A DNA stretch of 64,000 nucleotides, taken from contig NZ_VOEJ01000001.1 of assembly GCF_007846085.1 (NCBI RefSeq), positions 434,001 through 498,000 of the forward strand, given 5' to 3'. The translations under genes and the position numbers were made by a program. Under the pieces are notes generated by a model that saw nothing but the letters and a program-made list of their open reading frames with translations, was not told the DNA's origin and ran no database searches. This DNA is from Mucilaginibacter pallidiroseus (GTDB taxonomy: Bacteria; Bacteroidota; Bacteroidia; Sphingobacteriales; Sphingobacteriaceae). This document shows, piece after piece, positions 16,431-25,780 of the stretch (its first letter is position 1; each line of letters begins with the position of its first letter).

Positions 16431-17054
16431 TTAGCTTGCTGTATAAAACTCCTCTTTTTCGGTAGTATGTACACGTATCACGCCAGATAATACCAAGTTA
16501 ACCAGGATACGCTGCGCCCTTCGGCGCCCAATATTAAGTAACTCACAAAATTGTTTAACATTTATCCGTTCTGCCTTGTCAAGATGCTCCAACAGCGCCT
16601 TTTCTTTTGATGAGTATTCTATCAGCACGCCTTCGTTACTTGAAGATTGCCGCAGCACATCCACAACGATTTTACTGGCAAGTACACTTTTATCTTTTAC
16701 ACGAATGTATACCCACCATTTGCCATCTTCTGCAAGGGAGTAGTGTGGCTTGTCTTTACTTTCCGGAATGTCTACCACCAATACAAGTTTGTCATCGTAG
16801 TAAACTTCCTCAAAAATCGGGTCGAGCGCCGGCCGTGCATAAAAATTAGCTGCTTTGGTGATCATGTAGCGTTCTTCATCTTCAGATTTTACGCCCTTTA
16901 TTGTACCGTCATCAAGCACACCAATAAGTAAGCGGCCGCCAACATTATTCGCAAATGACACCATCGTTTTCGCGATTTTTTCGCAACTGGTGATGGTTTT
17001 TTTAAAATCAAGTGAAACACCTTCGCCCTCTAATATCTGTCTTCGTAAATTCAT
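16431..17054 (-). CDS. AlbA_2 (Schlafen-like) domain protein with C-terminal winged-helix-like region
   Basis: Residues ~8-125 form the AlbA_2 domain: EGEGVSLDFKKTITSCEKIAKTMVSFANNVGGRLLIGV is its signature, and the DDGTIKGV loop and HYSLAEDGKWWVYIRVKDKS follow. The last ~60 residues (KALLEHLDKAERINVKQFCELLNIGRRRAQRILVNLVLSGVIRV) look like a winged helix. Start MNLRRQ was chosen over the upstream codon at 17102 because it avoids a 37-base overlap with the preceding gene. AlbA_2 proteins bind nucleic acids and often act as regulators or nucleases; this compact version lacks an ATPase domain. It follows GNAT and hotdog genes on one strand. Confidence 0.82.
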   Translation of the reverse strand: MNLRRQILEGEGVSLDFKKTITSCEKIAKTMVSFANNVGGRLLIGVLDDGTIKGVKSEDEERYMITKAANFYARPALDPIFEEVYYDDKLVLVVDIPESKDKPHYSLAEDGKWWVYIRVKDKSVLASKIVVDVLRQSSSNEGVLIEYSSKEKALLEHLDKAERINVKQFCELLNIGRRRAQRILVNLVLSGVIRVHTTEKEEFYTAS

Positions 17055-17065
17055 TGTTTCCCGTT

Positions 17066-17521
17066 TTAATTTACTTTGTAAGGCGTAAAAATCTGCATCC
17101 AACGCTCCGGATTATTAATTTCGCTAAAGCCAAATTGCTTGTATAGGCCGTGAGCATCTGCCGTGGCTAATGACCATCGGCGCAAACCTTGCAAATCCGG
17201 ATGAGCCAGGATAAATTGTACCAACCATTTTGATAAGCCAATCCCCCTGTGGGCCGGCAAAACAAATACATCGCATAAATAAGCAAATGTTGCTTTATCT
17301 GTTACAACGCGGGCAAAGCCTAATTGATTGCTGTCTTTATAGATGCCAAAACACAACGAGTTATCTACCGACCTGTTGAACACATCTTTATTTAAACCCT
17401 TGGCCCAGTAAGAATGGCTGGCCAGATAATCATAAACGGCGTCGCGGTCAATTAAATTGTTATCGGTAGATATCTGGTAGCCCTTGTCAAGGAAATAGGC
17501 ATCGTTCATTATAACTGCCAT
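17066..17521 (-). CDS. GNAT-family N-acetyltransferase
   Basis: The 151-residue protein matches the GNAT fold: QLGFARVVTDKATFAYLCDVFVLPAHRGIGLSKWLV contains the acetyl-CoA-binding R/Q-x-x-G-x-G/A loop (HRGIGLS), followed by LATADAHGLYKQFGF with the family's C-terminal YxxxGF. A substrate cannot be named. It is one base from the hotdog-protein gene upstream and 11 bases before the AlbA_2 gene, so this is a three-gene transcript. Confidence 0.9.
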   Translation of the reverse strand: MAVIMNDAYFLDKGYQISTDNNLIDRDAVYDYLASHSYWAKGLNKDVFNRSVDNSLCFGIYKDSNQLGFARVVTDKATFAYLCDVFVLPAHRGIGLSKWLVQFILAHPDLQGLRRWSLATADAHGLYKQFGFSEINNPERWMQIFTPYKVN

Positions 17522-17522
17522 T

Positions 17523-18005
17523 TTAAAATACTGGTTGATAAGTTAGGTCACGCACATAAACCTCTATAGCCACCGCTGCGCAAACCTCGTTTTTTTTATT
17601 ATACATTTCAATATGGTACACCTTCTCAAACTTCCCAATAGCTGTCAAAATCTCTAAGGCTTCGTTTACCTCATCATCCGTCAATGTAATCTGAAAAAAT
17701 AGATTAGTTAAAGCTGGTTTAAGAAAATCTACTCTAACAGATTTTGACCATATTCTTAACTTTTTTTCTCCTTTTCGGTCAAGCAAATGGCTAAACATTA
17801 CAGGATAAAAAGGGTCGGCGGCCGTCATTATAGTACCGCCAAAAATAGAGCCGTTAGGGTTTTTATTTAGTAAGCTCTTATTTACTTTTACATTTACTTG
17901 CTTGAAATCGTCATAAAACCCTATAACCCAAATCCGCTGAAAAAAAAGAGGAGGGTAGAGGCGCATTAACCATTTTAAAGTATTCTGTGACACTACCATC
18001 TGCAT
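17523..18005 (-). CDS. DUF4442 / hotdog-fold protein (PaaI-like thioesterase relative)
   Basis: The 160-residue product fits DUF4442: the sequence begins with helix LKWLMRLYPPLFFQRIWV, then VNVKVNKSLLNKNPNGSIFGGTIMTAADPFYPVMF, where the N-x-x-G-S-I-F-G-G-x-x-x-A-x-D pattern matches the hotdog central helix, and KSVRVDFLKPAL, the usual following strand. Hotdog thioesterases cleave acyl-CoAs, but DUF4442 proteins have uncertain activity. It heads the hotdog-GNAT-AlbA_2 operon. Confidence 0.8.
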   Translation of the reverse strand: MQMVVSQNTLKWLMRLYPPLFFQRIWVIGFYDDFKQVNVKVNKSLLNKNPNGSIFGGTIMTAADPFYPVMFSHLLDRKGEKKLRIWSKSVRVDFLKPALTNLFFQITLTDDEVNEALEILTAIGKFEKVYHIEMYNKKNEVCAAVAIEVYVRDLTYQPVF

Positions 18006-18205
18006 TAAATATCAGAAAAATAACTGCCAATACTAAGTTTTGTATTAGTATGTTTTCAACAAATACGTTTGATTGACAATTATGCCCAGTCATTCAACGC
18101 GAAATTTTAGAAAAGTAATTGCCCAATAATTAAAACAACTTATAACATAAGCGGTTATAATTACTTAAGTTAACATTTGATTATCAACTTCAAACTAATA
18201 TCAAA

Positions 18206-18409
18206 ATGAAAAAGCAAATTTTAAGCTTCGCCTTGGTCGCGACAATGATTGGTACAATTGCTGCAGGTTGTAGCTCAGAAAAAGCTGCTGGTAGTGGATC
18301 TGATAGCTCGGCTACTGATTCAACAGCTACCATGGCAACGCCAGCTGCAACAACTGACACTGCCATGAAAACTGATACAATGACCAAAGACACTACTAAA
18401 AAACCATAA
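18206..18409 (+). CDS. Small Ser/Thr/Asp-rich lipoprotein (67 residues)
   Basis: The N-terminus is a lipoprotein signal peptide (FALVATMIGTIAAGC) with the lipobox Cys at residue ~22. The mature part of ~45 residues is low complexity, dominated by Ser, Thr, Asp, Ala and Met (for example TDTAMKTDTMTKDTTKK), with no recognisable domain. Such short disordered lipoproteins are common in Sphingobacteriaceae. A strong terminator follows. The upstream 18006-18205 region is AT-rich. Expression is likely, function unknown. Confidence 0.75.
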   Translation: MKKQILSFALVATMIGTIAAGCSSEKAAGSGSDSSATDSTATMATPAATTDTAMKTDTMTKDTTKKP

Positions 18410-18423
18410 TTTTTTGGCACAAC

Positions 18424-18460
18424 AAAAAAAGCCGGACTTGTTTGAGTCCGGCTTTTTTTG
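18424..18460. terminator. Strong intrinsic terminator, likely bidirectional
   Basis: GCCGGACT (18431-18438) pairs with AGTCCGGC (18445-18452), flanked by a seven-A run upstream and a seven-T run downstream, so it can work on either strand. Confidence 0.93.
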
Positions 18461-18670
18461 TTTTTTGACTCGATGGTTTAAGTTGCGACTTACAAAACAA
18501 ACTTTCTCGTACGGTTATAACGAAATCAATTATAGATTTTGAGCAACCTTAATATACCGCTCACCAGTTATTTCCTCGCAATATTAATATCTATAAAACC
18601 AAAAATGCTTGAATCACGGTTCAAATAAATTTTATTATAATTAATATTATGTTAAGTAATAGTTCAAAAT

Positions 18671-18700
18671 AAGAGCCTACTCTATTAAGTAGGCTCTTAT
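18671..18700 (-). terminator. Intrinsic terminator after the TPR gene
   Basis: AAGAGCCTAC (18671-18680) pairs with GTAGGCTCTT (18689-18698), a perfect 10-bp stem 14 bases past the stop of the minus-strand TPR gene; the minus-strand 3' flank is ATTTTGA. The remaining intergenic DNA 18464-18670 is AT-rich with no gene seen. Confidence 0.85.
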
Positions 18701-18713
18701 TATAAGTTGAAAC

Positions 18714-19958
18714 TTAGTTTAAAGCTTTGATTTTCGCACTGATTTTTGCTGCATTGGCATCATCGCGCTTGCCTTTATAGTATGTTAGCAAGTTATTTAA
18801 CGCTTCCTGTGATTTAGGATTAATTTCTACAGCTTTTAACAAGTAAGGTTTTGCTTTATCAAACATAACGCTTGACTTAGCAATTGCAGCATCGTACTCT
18901 TTTTGTTTGTTTGCCGGAAGTTTGTTTGCAGCATTATAAACTTCAATAGCCGGGCTTATTAAAACGTAACCAAGGTTAAGATTTGCTTCAAAATAGTTTG
19001 GATCTATTTCCAATGCTTTTTTGTACATCTCTTCAGCTTTGGCAATGTTTTCAGCTCTTTTTGAAGTTAACGATCCTTTTGTAGCCGGGTCTTTAGCTTT
19101 TGCAATGTCGGCTGTAGTTTGATCTATACCTTGTGAATAAGCAAGACCGGCGTAGTAATACAAGTTTTTGTTTTTTGGATCGTTGGCAATGGCAGCGTTA
19201 ACTTTATCTAACACTTCTTTTTGCTTACCAGTTTGCAACGCAATTTCAATTTCACGTTTCCGCAAATCTGCACTTGCAGGGTATTTAGCAATACCTTCAG
19301 CAACAGTTTTTGCAGCGCTTGCTGTATCCTTGGTACTTAAATAAAGTGACGAAAGGTCGAAGTAAGCACGCTCGTTACCCGAGTATTTGGTGGTCACAAG
19401 CTTTTTGTATCCGCTAATTGCAGCCGGGTAGTTTTGAGAGTTAACAGCTGCAATTGAAGTATAATAAATAGCGTTGGTATCCTCCGGCAAAACTTGGCGG
19501 TAAAAATCAAAAGATTTATAGGCATCTGCGTATTTACCTGCCTGGTATTCTTTTACACCTTTTTTTAACTGGTGTGAAGCCAATAAAATGTTGCCGTCTT
19601 CAATTACCTTTTTGTACTCCCCTTTTGTATCAAGTTCTTTTGCTTTTTTCAATGCTTCAGCAGCGGTGTTAAATAATGGAACTGAAGTAGTTTCTACAGT
19701 GTCCATTTCTGCATAAGCAGCATATATGGCTCCTTTTAACGCGTAAGTCTGCGGCATTTGAGCAGTTTTTTCATTAGCGGCAGCTTTGTCGATAGATGTT
19801 TTTGCAGCTGTAAGTTTCGGCATTGCTAATACGGGCTGGCCCTTAGTAGCCTGATACGTGTCAAAATTACTTTGTGCGCTGTTAAGCTCTCCCTTTTGCG
19901 CGAAAGCCGTCGCAGATACTAAGCCTAAAAGGCCCGCCATCAGAAATCTAATTTTCAT
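18714..19958 (-). CDS. Secreted tetratricopeptide-repeat protein
   Basis: A cleavable signal peptide (LLGLVSATAFA|Q) precedes a 414-residue helical protein. TPR helices recur, for example KYADAYKSFDFYRQVLPEDTNAIYYTSIAAV, AEEMYKKALEIDPNYFEANLNLGYV and AKPYLLKAVEINPKSQEALNNLLTYYKGK. Each ends in the D/NP-x-x-x-x-A-x-x-x-L-G/A pattern of TPRs. The N-terminal ~120 residues are helical and Lys/Ala-rich. Expected to be a periplasmic scaffold with protein-binding role. It lies downstream of gyrA and a second TPR gene on the same strand, but a 67-base gap and own terminator suggest a separate unit. Confidence 0.88.
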   Translation of the reverse strand: MKIRFLMAGLLGLVSATAFAQKGELNSAQSNFDTYQATKGQPVLAMPKLTAAKTSIDKAAANEKTAQMPQTYALKGAIYAAYAEMDTVETTSVPLFNTAAEALKKAKELDTKGEYKKVIEDGNILLASHQLKKGVKEYQAGKYADAYKSFDFYRQVLPEDTNAIYYTSIAAVNSQNYPAAISGYKKLVTTKYSGNERAYFDLSSLYLSTKDTASAAKTVAEGIAKYPASADLRKREIEIALQTGKQKEVLDKVNAAIANDPKNKNLYYYAGLAYSQGIDQTTADIAKAKDPATKGSLTSKRAENIAKAEEMYKKALEIDPNYFEANLNLGYVLISPAIEVYNAANKLPANKQKEYDAAIAKSSVMFDKAKPYLLKAVEINPKSQEALNNLLTYYKGKRDDANAAKISAKIKALN

Positions 19959-20025
19959 TTATGTCTGTTTAAAGTGGATGATGAAGCAATGTAGTCGTTT
20001 TTCGATACATCACAACGTATAGTGT

Positions 20026-21135
20026 TTAATTTGTTATTTGTTCTAATTGATCGTTTATCCTGTCCAATTGGTTTTGGTTACCTGTTTTTGTATAAGCCAG
20101 TTGCAGTAACTGCAAGCCTTTTTTATCATTCGGCATCATCTCGTGGGCTTTCTCCAACCACAATATTGCGCTAGTGATATTTTTGCCATCATCATTGGTT
20201 TTAATTGCGCTTTGTTTAAAGTAAAGCAAACCTAAATTGAAAACCGGTTCAAATGCCGATCCGTTTAATTCAATAGCGCGCAGGTACATTGACTCGGCCT
20301 TATCAAATTGGTTTAAATTATCATAGCAATTGGCTGCTACAAATGCAATGTCTGCACTATTCGCATTATTTTCAATGAGCGGTATTAACAAATTCTCTAA
20401 CGCTTTATAGTCTCTTTTGTTATTATAGATGTTGGCTTCGTCCTGCAATAGCTGCTTATCGGTTGCATAAAGCTTCCTCCCCTTTTTAATTACTTGTAAT
20501 GCTTTAGCCGTATCGCCGAGTGTTTTGTAAATGCTTGATGCTGTCTGAATGTATTCAAGCTTGGCAGTATCTGTATTGATCAGGCCATCATAATATTTGG
20601 CGGCATCCTGCATGTTACCGGTCTTATTACTTGCATAAGCAATGTAAGTATTAATTGGCCGGAAACCAGGTGAATAAGCTTTGGCTCTTTCAAAGCAAGC
20701 TATCGCCTTTTTAAAGTCGGCATTTCGTGTTAATACGAAGCCTCTACGTATATAAGCGTTTGTAATGCAGCGCTTTGAGTAGTTTATTTCAGATTGAAAT
20801 TTATAAGCATTTTTTTTAGCTGTCAACTGGTCGGCAAGCGCTGCAGTATTGTCAAGAAAATTTTCAGGCTGGTTTAACTTGTTCAGGGAATCTGTATAAA
20901 CAATGCTCGAGTTTACAATCAGCCTGTAAATATTTTTCTCCATATCAGCCGAATCCTTTTTTGTTACAACAAGGCTATCGGCAGACTTTTTTGCGCGTGC
21001 AAGAAAAGTTAAATCACTTTTTTGCTTATAAAAAGCAAGGCTGTTTACAACTGTCTTTAACGCTTCAGTTTGGCTAAAGGCCAAAGAAGTTGTAAACAAC
21101 ATTAAAATCAATAACCCGATTTTGCGGCTTTGCAT
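20026..21135 (-). CDS. Secreted tetratricopeptide-repeat protein linked to gyrA
   Basis: Starts at ATG 21135, three bases after the gyrA stop, so translation is probably coupled to gyrA. A signal peptide (LLILMLFTTSLAFS|Q) is followed by ~350 helical residues. TPR units include NADFKKAIACFERAKAYSPGFRPINTYIAYASN, KTGNMQDAAKYYDGLIN and DKAESMYLRAIELNGSAFEPVFNLGLLY. Its architecture is similar to the next TPR gene (18714-19958), suggesting paralogy. A gyrase-adjacent TPR gene appears to be a local arrangement; the partner is unknown. Confidence 0.88.
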   Translation of the reverse strand: MQSRKIGLLILMLFTTSLAFSQTEALKTVVNSLAFYKQKSDLTFLARAKKSADSLVVTKKDSADMEKNIYRLIVNSSIVYTDSLNKLNQPENFLDNTAALADQLTAKKNAYKFQSEINYSKRCITNAYIRRGFVLTRNADFKKAIACFERAKAYSPGFRPINTYIAYASNKTGNMQDAAKYYDGLINTDTAKLEYIQTASSIYKTLGDTAKALQVIKKGRKLYATDKQLLQDEANIYNNKRDYKALENLLIPLIENNANSADIAFVAANCYDNLNQFDKAESMYLRAIELNGSAFEPVFNLGLLYFKQSAIKTNDDGKNITSAILWLEKAHEMMPNDKKGLQLLQLAYTKTGNQNQLDRINDQLEQITN

Positions 21136-21138
21136 CAA

Positions 21139-23781
21139 TTATTCTGTTTGGTCACCATCTGCAGGCTCATCGTCTGCGTTATCTGTCTCAATTTCAGTAT
21201 CCTGCTTTATTGGTGCGTCTTCAGTTTCAGATAATACGTCTGCGTCAGTATGCTCCGCAATTTCTTTATCTGCTTCAGCTTCTGCAACCACAACCTCATC
21301 TAAAGTTTCCTCGTCATCGTGTTCAACCTTCGCAACAGATGCAATCTCATCATTGCCTTTAAGTGTAATCAATTTCACACCCTGGGTTGCACGGCCCATT
21401 ACACGCAATTCACTAATAGCTATACGGATAATGATGCCTGATTTATTTATGATCATCAGGTCTTCCTTATCTGTAACACCTTTAATGGCTACAAGGTTTC
21501 CGGTTTTTTCAGTAACGTTAAGTGTACGTACCCCCTTACCGCCACGGTTGGTTACACGGTAGTCCTCAATGTCGGTGCGTTTACCATAGCCTTTTTCAGA
21601 TACAACCAAAACGGTGGTCTCTTTATCATCTATAGCTATCATACCTACAACTTCATCAATCTCGTTATCAAGGCTTATACCACGTACACCGGTGGCGGTG
21701 CGGCCCATTGGCCTTACGGTAGACTCGTTGAAGCGAATTGCACGGCCCGATTTAAGCGCCATGACTACTTCGCTGCTGCCCGTTGTTAATGTTGCTTCTA
21801 ACAACGAATCCCCATCGTTGATGTTGATTGCATTGATACCATTTGCACGCGGGCGTGAGTAAGCCTCTAAAGATGTTTTTTTGATAACACCTTTGCGGGT
21901 ACACATGATTATGAAATTGTTTTCCAGGTATTCCCTGTCCTTAAGTGATTTGAGCTTGATGTAAGCCTTTATCTTTTCTTCTTTAGGAATGTTAATGATA
22001 TTCTGTATGGCACGACCTTTAGAAGTACGTGTGCCTTCCGGAATTTCAAATACCCTTAGCCAGAAACACTGGCCCGACTCGGTAAAGAACAACATGTAGT
22101 TATGGTTCGATGCGATAAGCAAGTGCTCTATGAAGTCCGCATCGCGGCTATTGCTGCCAATTGCGCCTTTTCCTCCCCTTGCCTGTGTACGATACTCGGT
22201 TAACGATGTACGCTTAATATAGCCTTCACGCGAGATGGTAATTACAACATCTTCATCCTCGATAAAGTCTTCGGTCTGCATCTCTGCAGATGAATGGACG
22301 ATCTCAGTTTTACGTTCGTCGCCGTATTTATCTTTGATCTCGGTAAGCTCATCTTTAATGATCTGCATACGCAAGCCTTCATCAGCCAGTACCGAACGTA
22401 AGTATTCGATTTGCTTCATCAGCGCGGCATACTCATCCTTAATCTTATCACGCTCAAGGCCGGTTAAGCGGCGCAGCGTCATATCTAATATGGCACGGGC
22501 TTGCAAATCGCTCAGGCCAAATTGAGCCATCAATCCTTCGCGTGCCTCATCAGGCGTGCTTGAAGCACGTATGAGTTTAATAACCTCATCAAGGTGATCA
22601 AGTGCTATTAATAAACCTTCTAAAATGTGCGCACGTTTTTCTGCCTCGGCCAGCTCAAATTTAGTACGGCGTATTACAACCTCGTGCCTGTGTTCAACAA
22701 AATAGTGGATCAGGTCCTTGAGGTTGAGCAGCATTGGCCTGCCACCTACAAGGGCAATGTTATTAACGCTGAACGAGGTTTGCAGTGCAGTATACTTGTA
22801 TAGGTTATTTAAAACTATAGCTGCATTTGCATCACGTTTAATTTCATAAACAACGCGGATACCTTCGCGGTTAGATTCGTCACGTATTGCAGATATACCC
22901 TCAAGCTTTTTATCGTTAACCAGCTCGGCGGTACGCTCAATCATCAAGGCCTTATTTACCTGGTAAGGCACATCGGTTACGATAATTCGTTCACGGTCGT
23001 TATTGTAAGTCTCGATTTCTGCATGCGCACGAATCACGATACGGCCACGGCCTGTTTCAAAAGCCTGCCTTGCTCCTTCATAACCATATATAATACCACC
23101 TGTAGGGAAATCCGGGGCTTTCACATGGTTCATCAATTCTGATATCTCGATGTCGCGGTTATCTATCAACGCCAGCGTGGCATTAACAATCTCGGTAAGA
23201 TTATGTGGCGGCATGTTAGTAGCCATACCCACCGCAATACCCGATGCACCATTAACCAACAAGTTAGGGAATTTCGATGGCAGTACAGTTGGCTCTTCTA
23301 AAGAGTCGTCAAAGTTCAGTTGGAAATCAATAGTATCTTTATTGATATCCGCCAGCATCTCTTCGGCGATCTTTTGCAACTTTGCCTCGGTGTAACGCAT
23401 TGCCGCAGGTTGGTCGCCATCTATTGAACCGTAGTTACCCTGTCCTTCAACAAATGGATAACGCAGACTCCAGTCTTGAGCCATACGCACCATTGCATCG
23501 TAAACGGAGGTATCGCCATGCGGGTGATATTTACCAAGCACCTCGCCTACAATACGTGCAGATTTTTTGTAAGATTTGTTATTGGTAAGGCCCAAATCAA
23601 GCATACCATATAAAACACGCCTATGTACTGGTTTTAAACCATCTCGCACATCGGGCAAAGCCCTTGATACGATAACCGACATCGAATAATCGATGTACGC
23701 GGCACGCATTTCCTCATCAATATTTATGGATATAATCCTGTCTTCGCTCTGTGAATTATCGTTTTCTGTTTCTTCAGCCAT
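21139..23781 (-). CDS. gyrA: DNA gyrase subunit A
   Basis: Full-length GyrA of 880 residues. The winged-helix and tower domains carry [22 protein letters not shown], the quinolone-region [22 protein letters not shown] and the catalytic tyrosine in [10 protein letters not shown] (~Tyr130). The C-terminal pinwheel starts after the GyrA box [10 protein letters not shown] and contains blade repeats such as [24 protein letters not shown] and [12 protein letters not shown]. The last ~60 residues are very acidic (Glu/Asp) and low complexity. With GyrB it introduces negative supercoils using ATP. Thr91 occupies the position of E. coli Ser83; Asp95 corresponds to Asp87. Confidence 0.98.
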   Translation of the reverse strand: MAEETENDNSQSEDRIISINIDEEMRAAYIDYSMSVIVSRALPDVRDGLKPVHRRVLYGMLDLGLTNNKSYKKSARIVGEVLGKYHPHGDTSVYDAMVRMAQDWSLRYPFVEGQGNYGSIDGDQPAAMRYTEAKLQKIAEEMLADINKDTIDFQLNFDDSLEEPTVLPSKFPNLLVNGASGIAVGMATNMPPHNLTEIVNATLALIDNRDIEISELMNHVKAPDFPTGGIIYGYEGARQAFETGRGRIVIRAHAEIETYNNDRERIIVTDVPYQVNKALMIERTAELVNDKKLEGISAIRDESNREGIRVVYEIKRDANAAIVLNNLYKYTALQTSFSVNNIALVGGRPMLLNLKDLIHYFVEHRHEVVIRRTKFELAEAEKRAHILEGLLIALDHLDEVIKLIRASSTPDEAREGLMAQFGLSDLQARAILDMTLRRLTGLERDKIKDEYAALMKQIEYLRSVLADEGLRMQIIKDELTEIKDKYGDERKTEIVHSSAEMQTEDFIEDEDVVITISREGYIKRTSLTEYRTQARGGKGAIGSNSRDADFIEHLLIASNHNYMLFFTESGQCFWLRVFEIPEGTRTSKGRAIQNIINIPKEEKIKAYIKLKSLKDREYLENNFIIMCTRKGVIKKTSLEAYSRPRANGINAININDGDSLLEATLTTGSSEVVMALKSGRAIRFNESTVRPMGRTATGVRGISLDNEIDEVVGMIAIDDKETTVLVVSEKGYGKRTDIEDYRVTNRGGKGVRTLNVTEKTGNLVAIKGVTDKEDLMIINKSGIIIRIAISELRVMGRATQGVKLITLKGNDEIASVAKVEHDDEETLDEVVVAEAEADKEIAEHTDADVLSETEDAPIKQDTEIETDNADDEPADGDQTE

Positions 23782-23967
23782 TTCTTAATTATCAGTAGAA
23801 ATATTTGACACTCAAGGCCTTTAAAAGTAGGCGAAGAGCGACCTGCGAAGATAAGAAATTTAACAGTAAATACGCTGTTTTTTACTAACATTCCGACTGT
23901 TTTGAACATGAAATCTATTTAGCTGACAAGGGGATCGCCGCTTTATTATGTCATTATCATTTCAAAC

Positions 23968-23998
23968 AAAAAGCCGGATTTTCTTCAAGCCGACTTTT
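23968..23998 (-). terminator. Intrinsic terminator after serine-hydrolase gene
   Basis: AAAAGCCGG and CCGACTTTT can form a stem with one C/A mismatch; on the minus strand it is followed by TTTTTGTTT. It lies just past the stop of the gene at 24022 and shields gyrA. Confidence 0.75.
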
Positions 23999-24021
23999 CG
24001 TATTTTTTATTAAACTGAGGT

Positions 24022-25329
24022 TTATTTTCTAACGATAAATTCCTTTATTTTATCAGATAAAAAATGCCCAAATGGCGGCTCCGAGTTTGATAATATCACC
24101 ACCACGTAACCGGTGTTGTGGTAAATATTAAGTTCGGTACAAGCGTTTATAAAACCGCCGCTATGGCCGGTGATTACTTCGTTGCCTAACTTTTGGTATT
24201 CCTGGCCAAGACCCCACTCCCCTTCGTTAAAATTCATCAACAGTTTGGTTGTGGCAGGCTTAAGCAATTTGTTTGTTTTTAAGGCTTCAGCAAAATTATA
24301 CAGGTCGAAAACTGTTGATGTGCCACCGCCGGCACCGCCGGTTTGCAAAGTGGATACCATTTTGACGGGTTTGCAAATATTACGTTGCAGGTAGTCATTG
24401 TATTTTTGGCCAGATATCTTTTCGATGATAAGGCCCAAAAGTATAAAGCCTGTGTTGCTGTATCTAAAGCCTTTACCCGGCGCAAAGTGAGGTTTATCAT
24501 TTTCTATAGCAGGTAAAAAATCTTTATCGGTAAAGGATTTTCCGGCCATAGGGTCATAAGCCGGGTCTTCGAAATAATCGCCCATGCCGGATGTGTGCGT
24601 GAGCAATTGCTTTATAGTGATGCCGGATAAAGCCTTGTTTTGTAAGTGAGGCATTAGTTTGCCAGTGCTATCGGCAAGAGAAAGCTTACCTTTGTCTACC
24701 AGCTGCAGAACACTTACGGTTGTAAACAGCTTACCCATCGAGGCCAGATCCATTTGCTTGTCAACTTTATTTGCATTGCCTTTCGGGTCATTGCCATATG
24801 ATTTGTTATAAAGTATATGGTTGCCGTTTGCAACAAGCACATTACCCGCAAAAACCTTTTTGCTTACCATTCCTTGTACGTAACCATCGAGCGAATCCAG
24901 AATTTGTTTTTGTGATAACGCACCCGCTTGCAGGAAACTTTTACTAAACCTTATCGGACGCATATGATGCTCTTTGAAATGCCCGAGAGAGTCGGTAATC
25001 CACATGAACCTTAGCCATGAGCCGTAAGCAACTGTTTGAAAGATGAGATCAGTTTCTGTTGCCGAGATGGGTTCAATAGCTTTTAAAGCAACTTTACCGC
25101 TACCAAAACGAAACTCACGTTGCATCTGACCAACGTTGTCGGCTATCTTCTTGGCATCAGTAAGTTGTGTGCTGTAAAACTTTCTATAAGTTGCAGAGTC
25201 GTTGGTGTTGTAAACTTCAGTTAGATTTTTGAAAAACTGCTGCTCGGCAGGAGAAGGTGTTTTGCTTTGTGCATAACCATACGTTTGCACAAATATGAGT
25301 ATGTATAAAAGTGATTTTAGCTGTTTCAT
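24022..25329 (-). CDS. Secreted serine hydrolase (class C beta-lactamase-like)
   Basis: A 435-residue protein with signal peptide (FVQTYGYA|Q). Residues ~20-125 form an additional N-terminal domain resembling a NTF2-like fold. The catalytic part then has the three active-site elements of the beta-lactamase/penicillin-binding group: LASMGKL (SxxK), RYSNTGF (YxN) and GHSGGF (HxG in place of KTG). QLLTHTSGM is also typical. Members include D-aminopeptidases, esterases and lactamase-like enzymes; the substrate is unknown. It lies 49 bases downstream of the lipocalin-like gene on the same strand. Confidence 0.9.
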   Translation of the reverse strand: MKQLKSLLYILIFVQTYGYAQSKTPSPAEQQFFKNLTEVYNTNDSATYRKFYSTQLTDAKKIADNVGQMQREFRFGSGKVALKAIEPISATETDLIFQTVAYGSWLRFMWITDSLGHFKEHHMRPIRFSKSFLQAGALSQKQILDSLDGYVQGMVSKKVFAGNVLVANGNHILYNKSYGNDPKGNANKVDKQMDLASMGKLFTTVSVLQLVDKGKLSLADSTGKLMPHLQNKALSGITIKQLLTHTSGMGDYFEDPAYDPMAGKSFTDKDFLPAIENDKPHFAPGKGFRYSNTGFILLGLIIEKISGQKYNDYLQRNICKPVKMVSTLQTGGAGGGTSTVFDLYNFAEALKTNKLLKPATTKLLMNFNEGEWGLGQEYQKLGNEVITGHSGGFINACTELNIYHNTGYVVVILSNSEPPFGHFLSDKIKEFIVRK

Positions 25330-25378
25330 AATATCATTATAACTCAGCTTTTTAAAACCAGGTTACGGCGTTATAAAA

Positions 25379-25780
25379 CTATTTCACTTTAAGCCATTTT
25401 TCCTGCACTATGGTGCCATTTGGCAACACGCCGCTAAATGTAAGCGTATCGTTTTTTATTTCGTACTTGTACTTTATGGTTACGTTTAACCATTTTGAAG
25501 GCTCTGCACTAAACGTTTGCGTTTCAGAGCACGTATCCTTGTCAAGCCTGTAGCTACCACGTTCATAATTGTAAGGTGCCTGTCCTTTCTCCAACAGTAA
25601 GGCGCTGTAGTGCGAAGCATCGTAATTGCGTTGCAGTACATAATCTTTAGAAGCAGGCGTTAATTTGCCATTATAAATTCCACCTACGTATTCCCACCGG
25701 CCTTTTATGCCATCAGCTACGAATGAGCTGAATACAGCAGCAATAGCAACGGCAATAAGTATTAATGTAATATTCCTCAT
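25379..25780 (-). CDS. Secreted/anchored lipocalin-like small protein
   Basis: A 133-residue protein with an N-terminal hydrophobic segment (LILIAVAIAAVFSSFVA), probably a signal peptide. The rest is beta-rich with a lipocalin-like start (GIKGRWEYVGGIYNGK) and repeated strands (YKYEIKNDTLTFSGVLPNG). The final IVQEKWLKV fits a short beta-barrel. Its start codon overlaps the hemF stop by one base (TAATG), indicating translational coupling. No precise family was identified; a DUF4488-like calycin is possible. Confidence 0.7.
   Translation of the reverse strand: MRNITLILIAVAIAAVFSSFVADGIKGRWEYVGGIYNGKLTPASKDYVLQRNYDASHYSALLLEKGQAPYNYERGSYRLDKDTCSETQTFSAEPSKWLNVTIKYKYEIKNDTLTFSGVLPNGTIVQEKWLKVK

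Noticed and set aside
21122..21562. Ser-rich 146-residue plus-strand frame opposite the acidic GyrA tail
   Set aside because: Its composition is an artefact of Glu/Asp codons on the other strand; no start region or family support.
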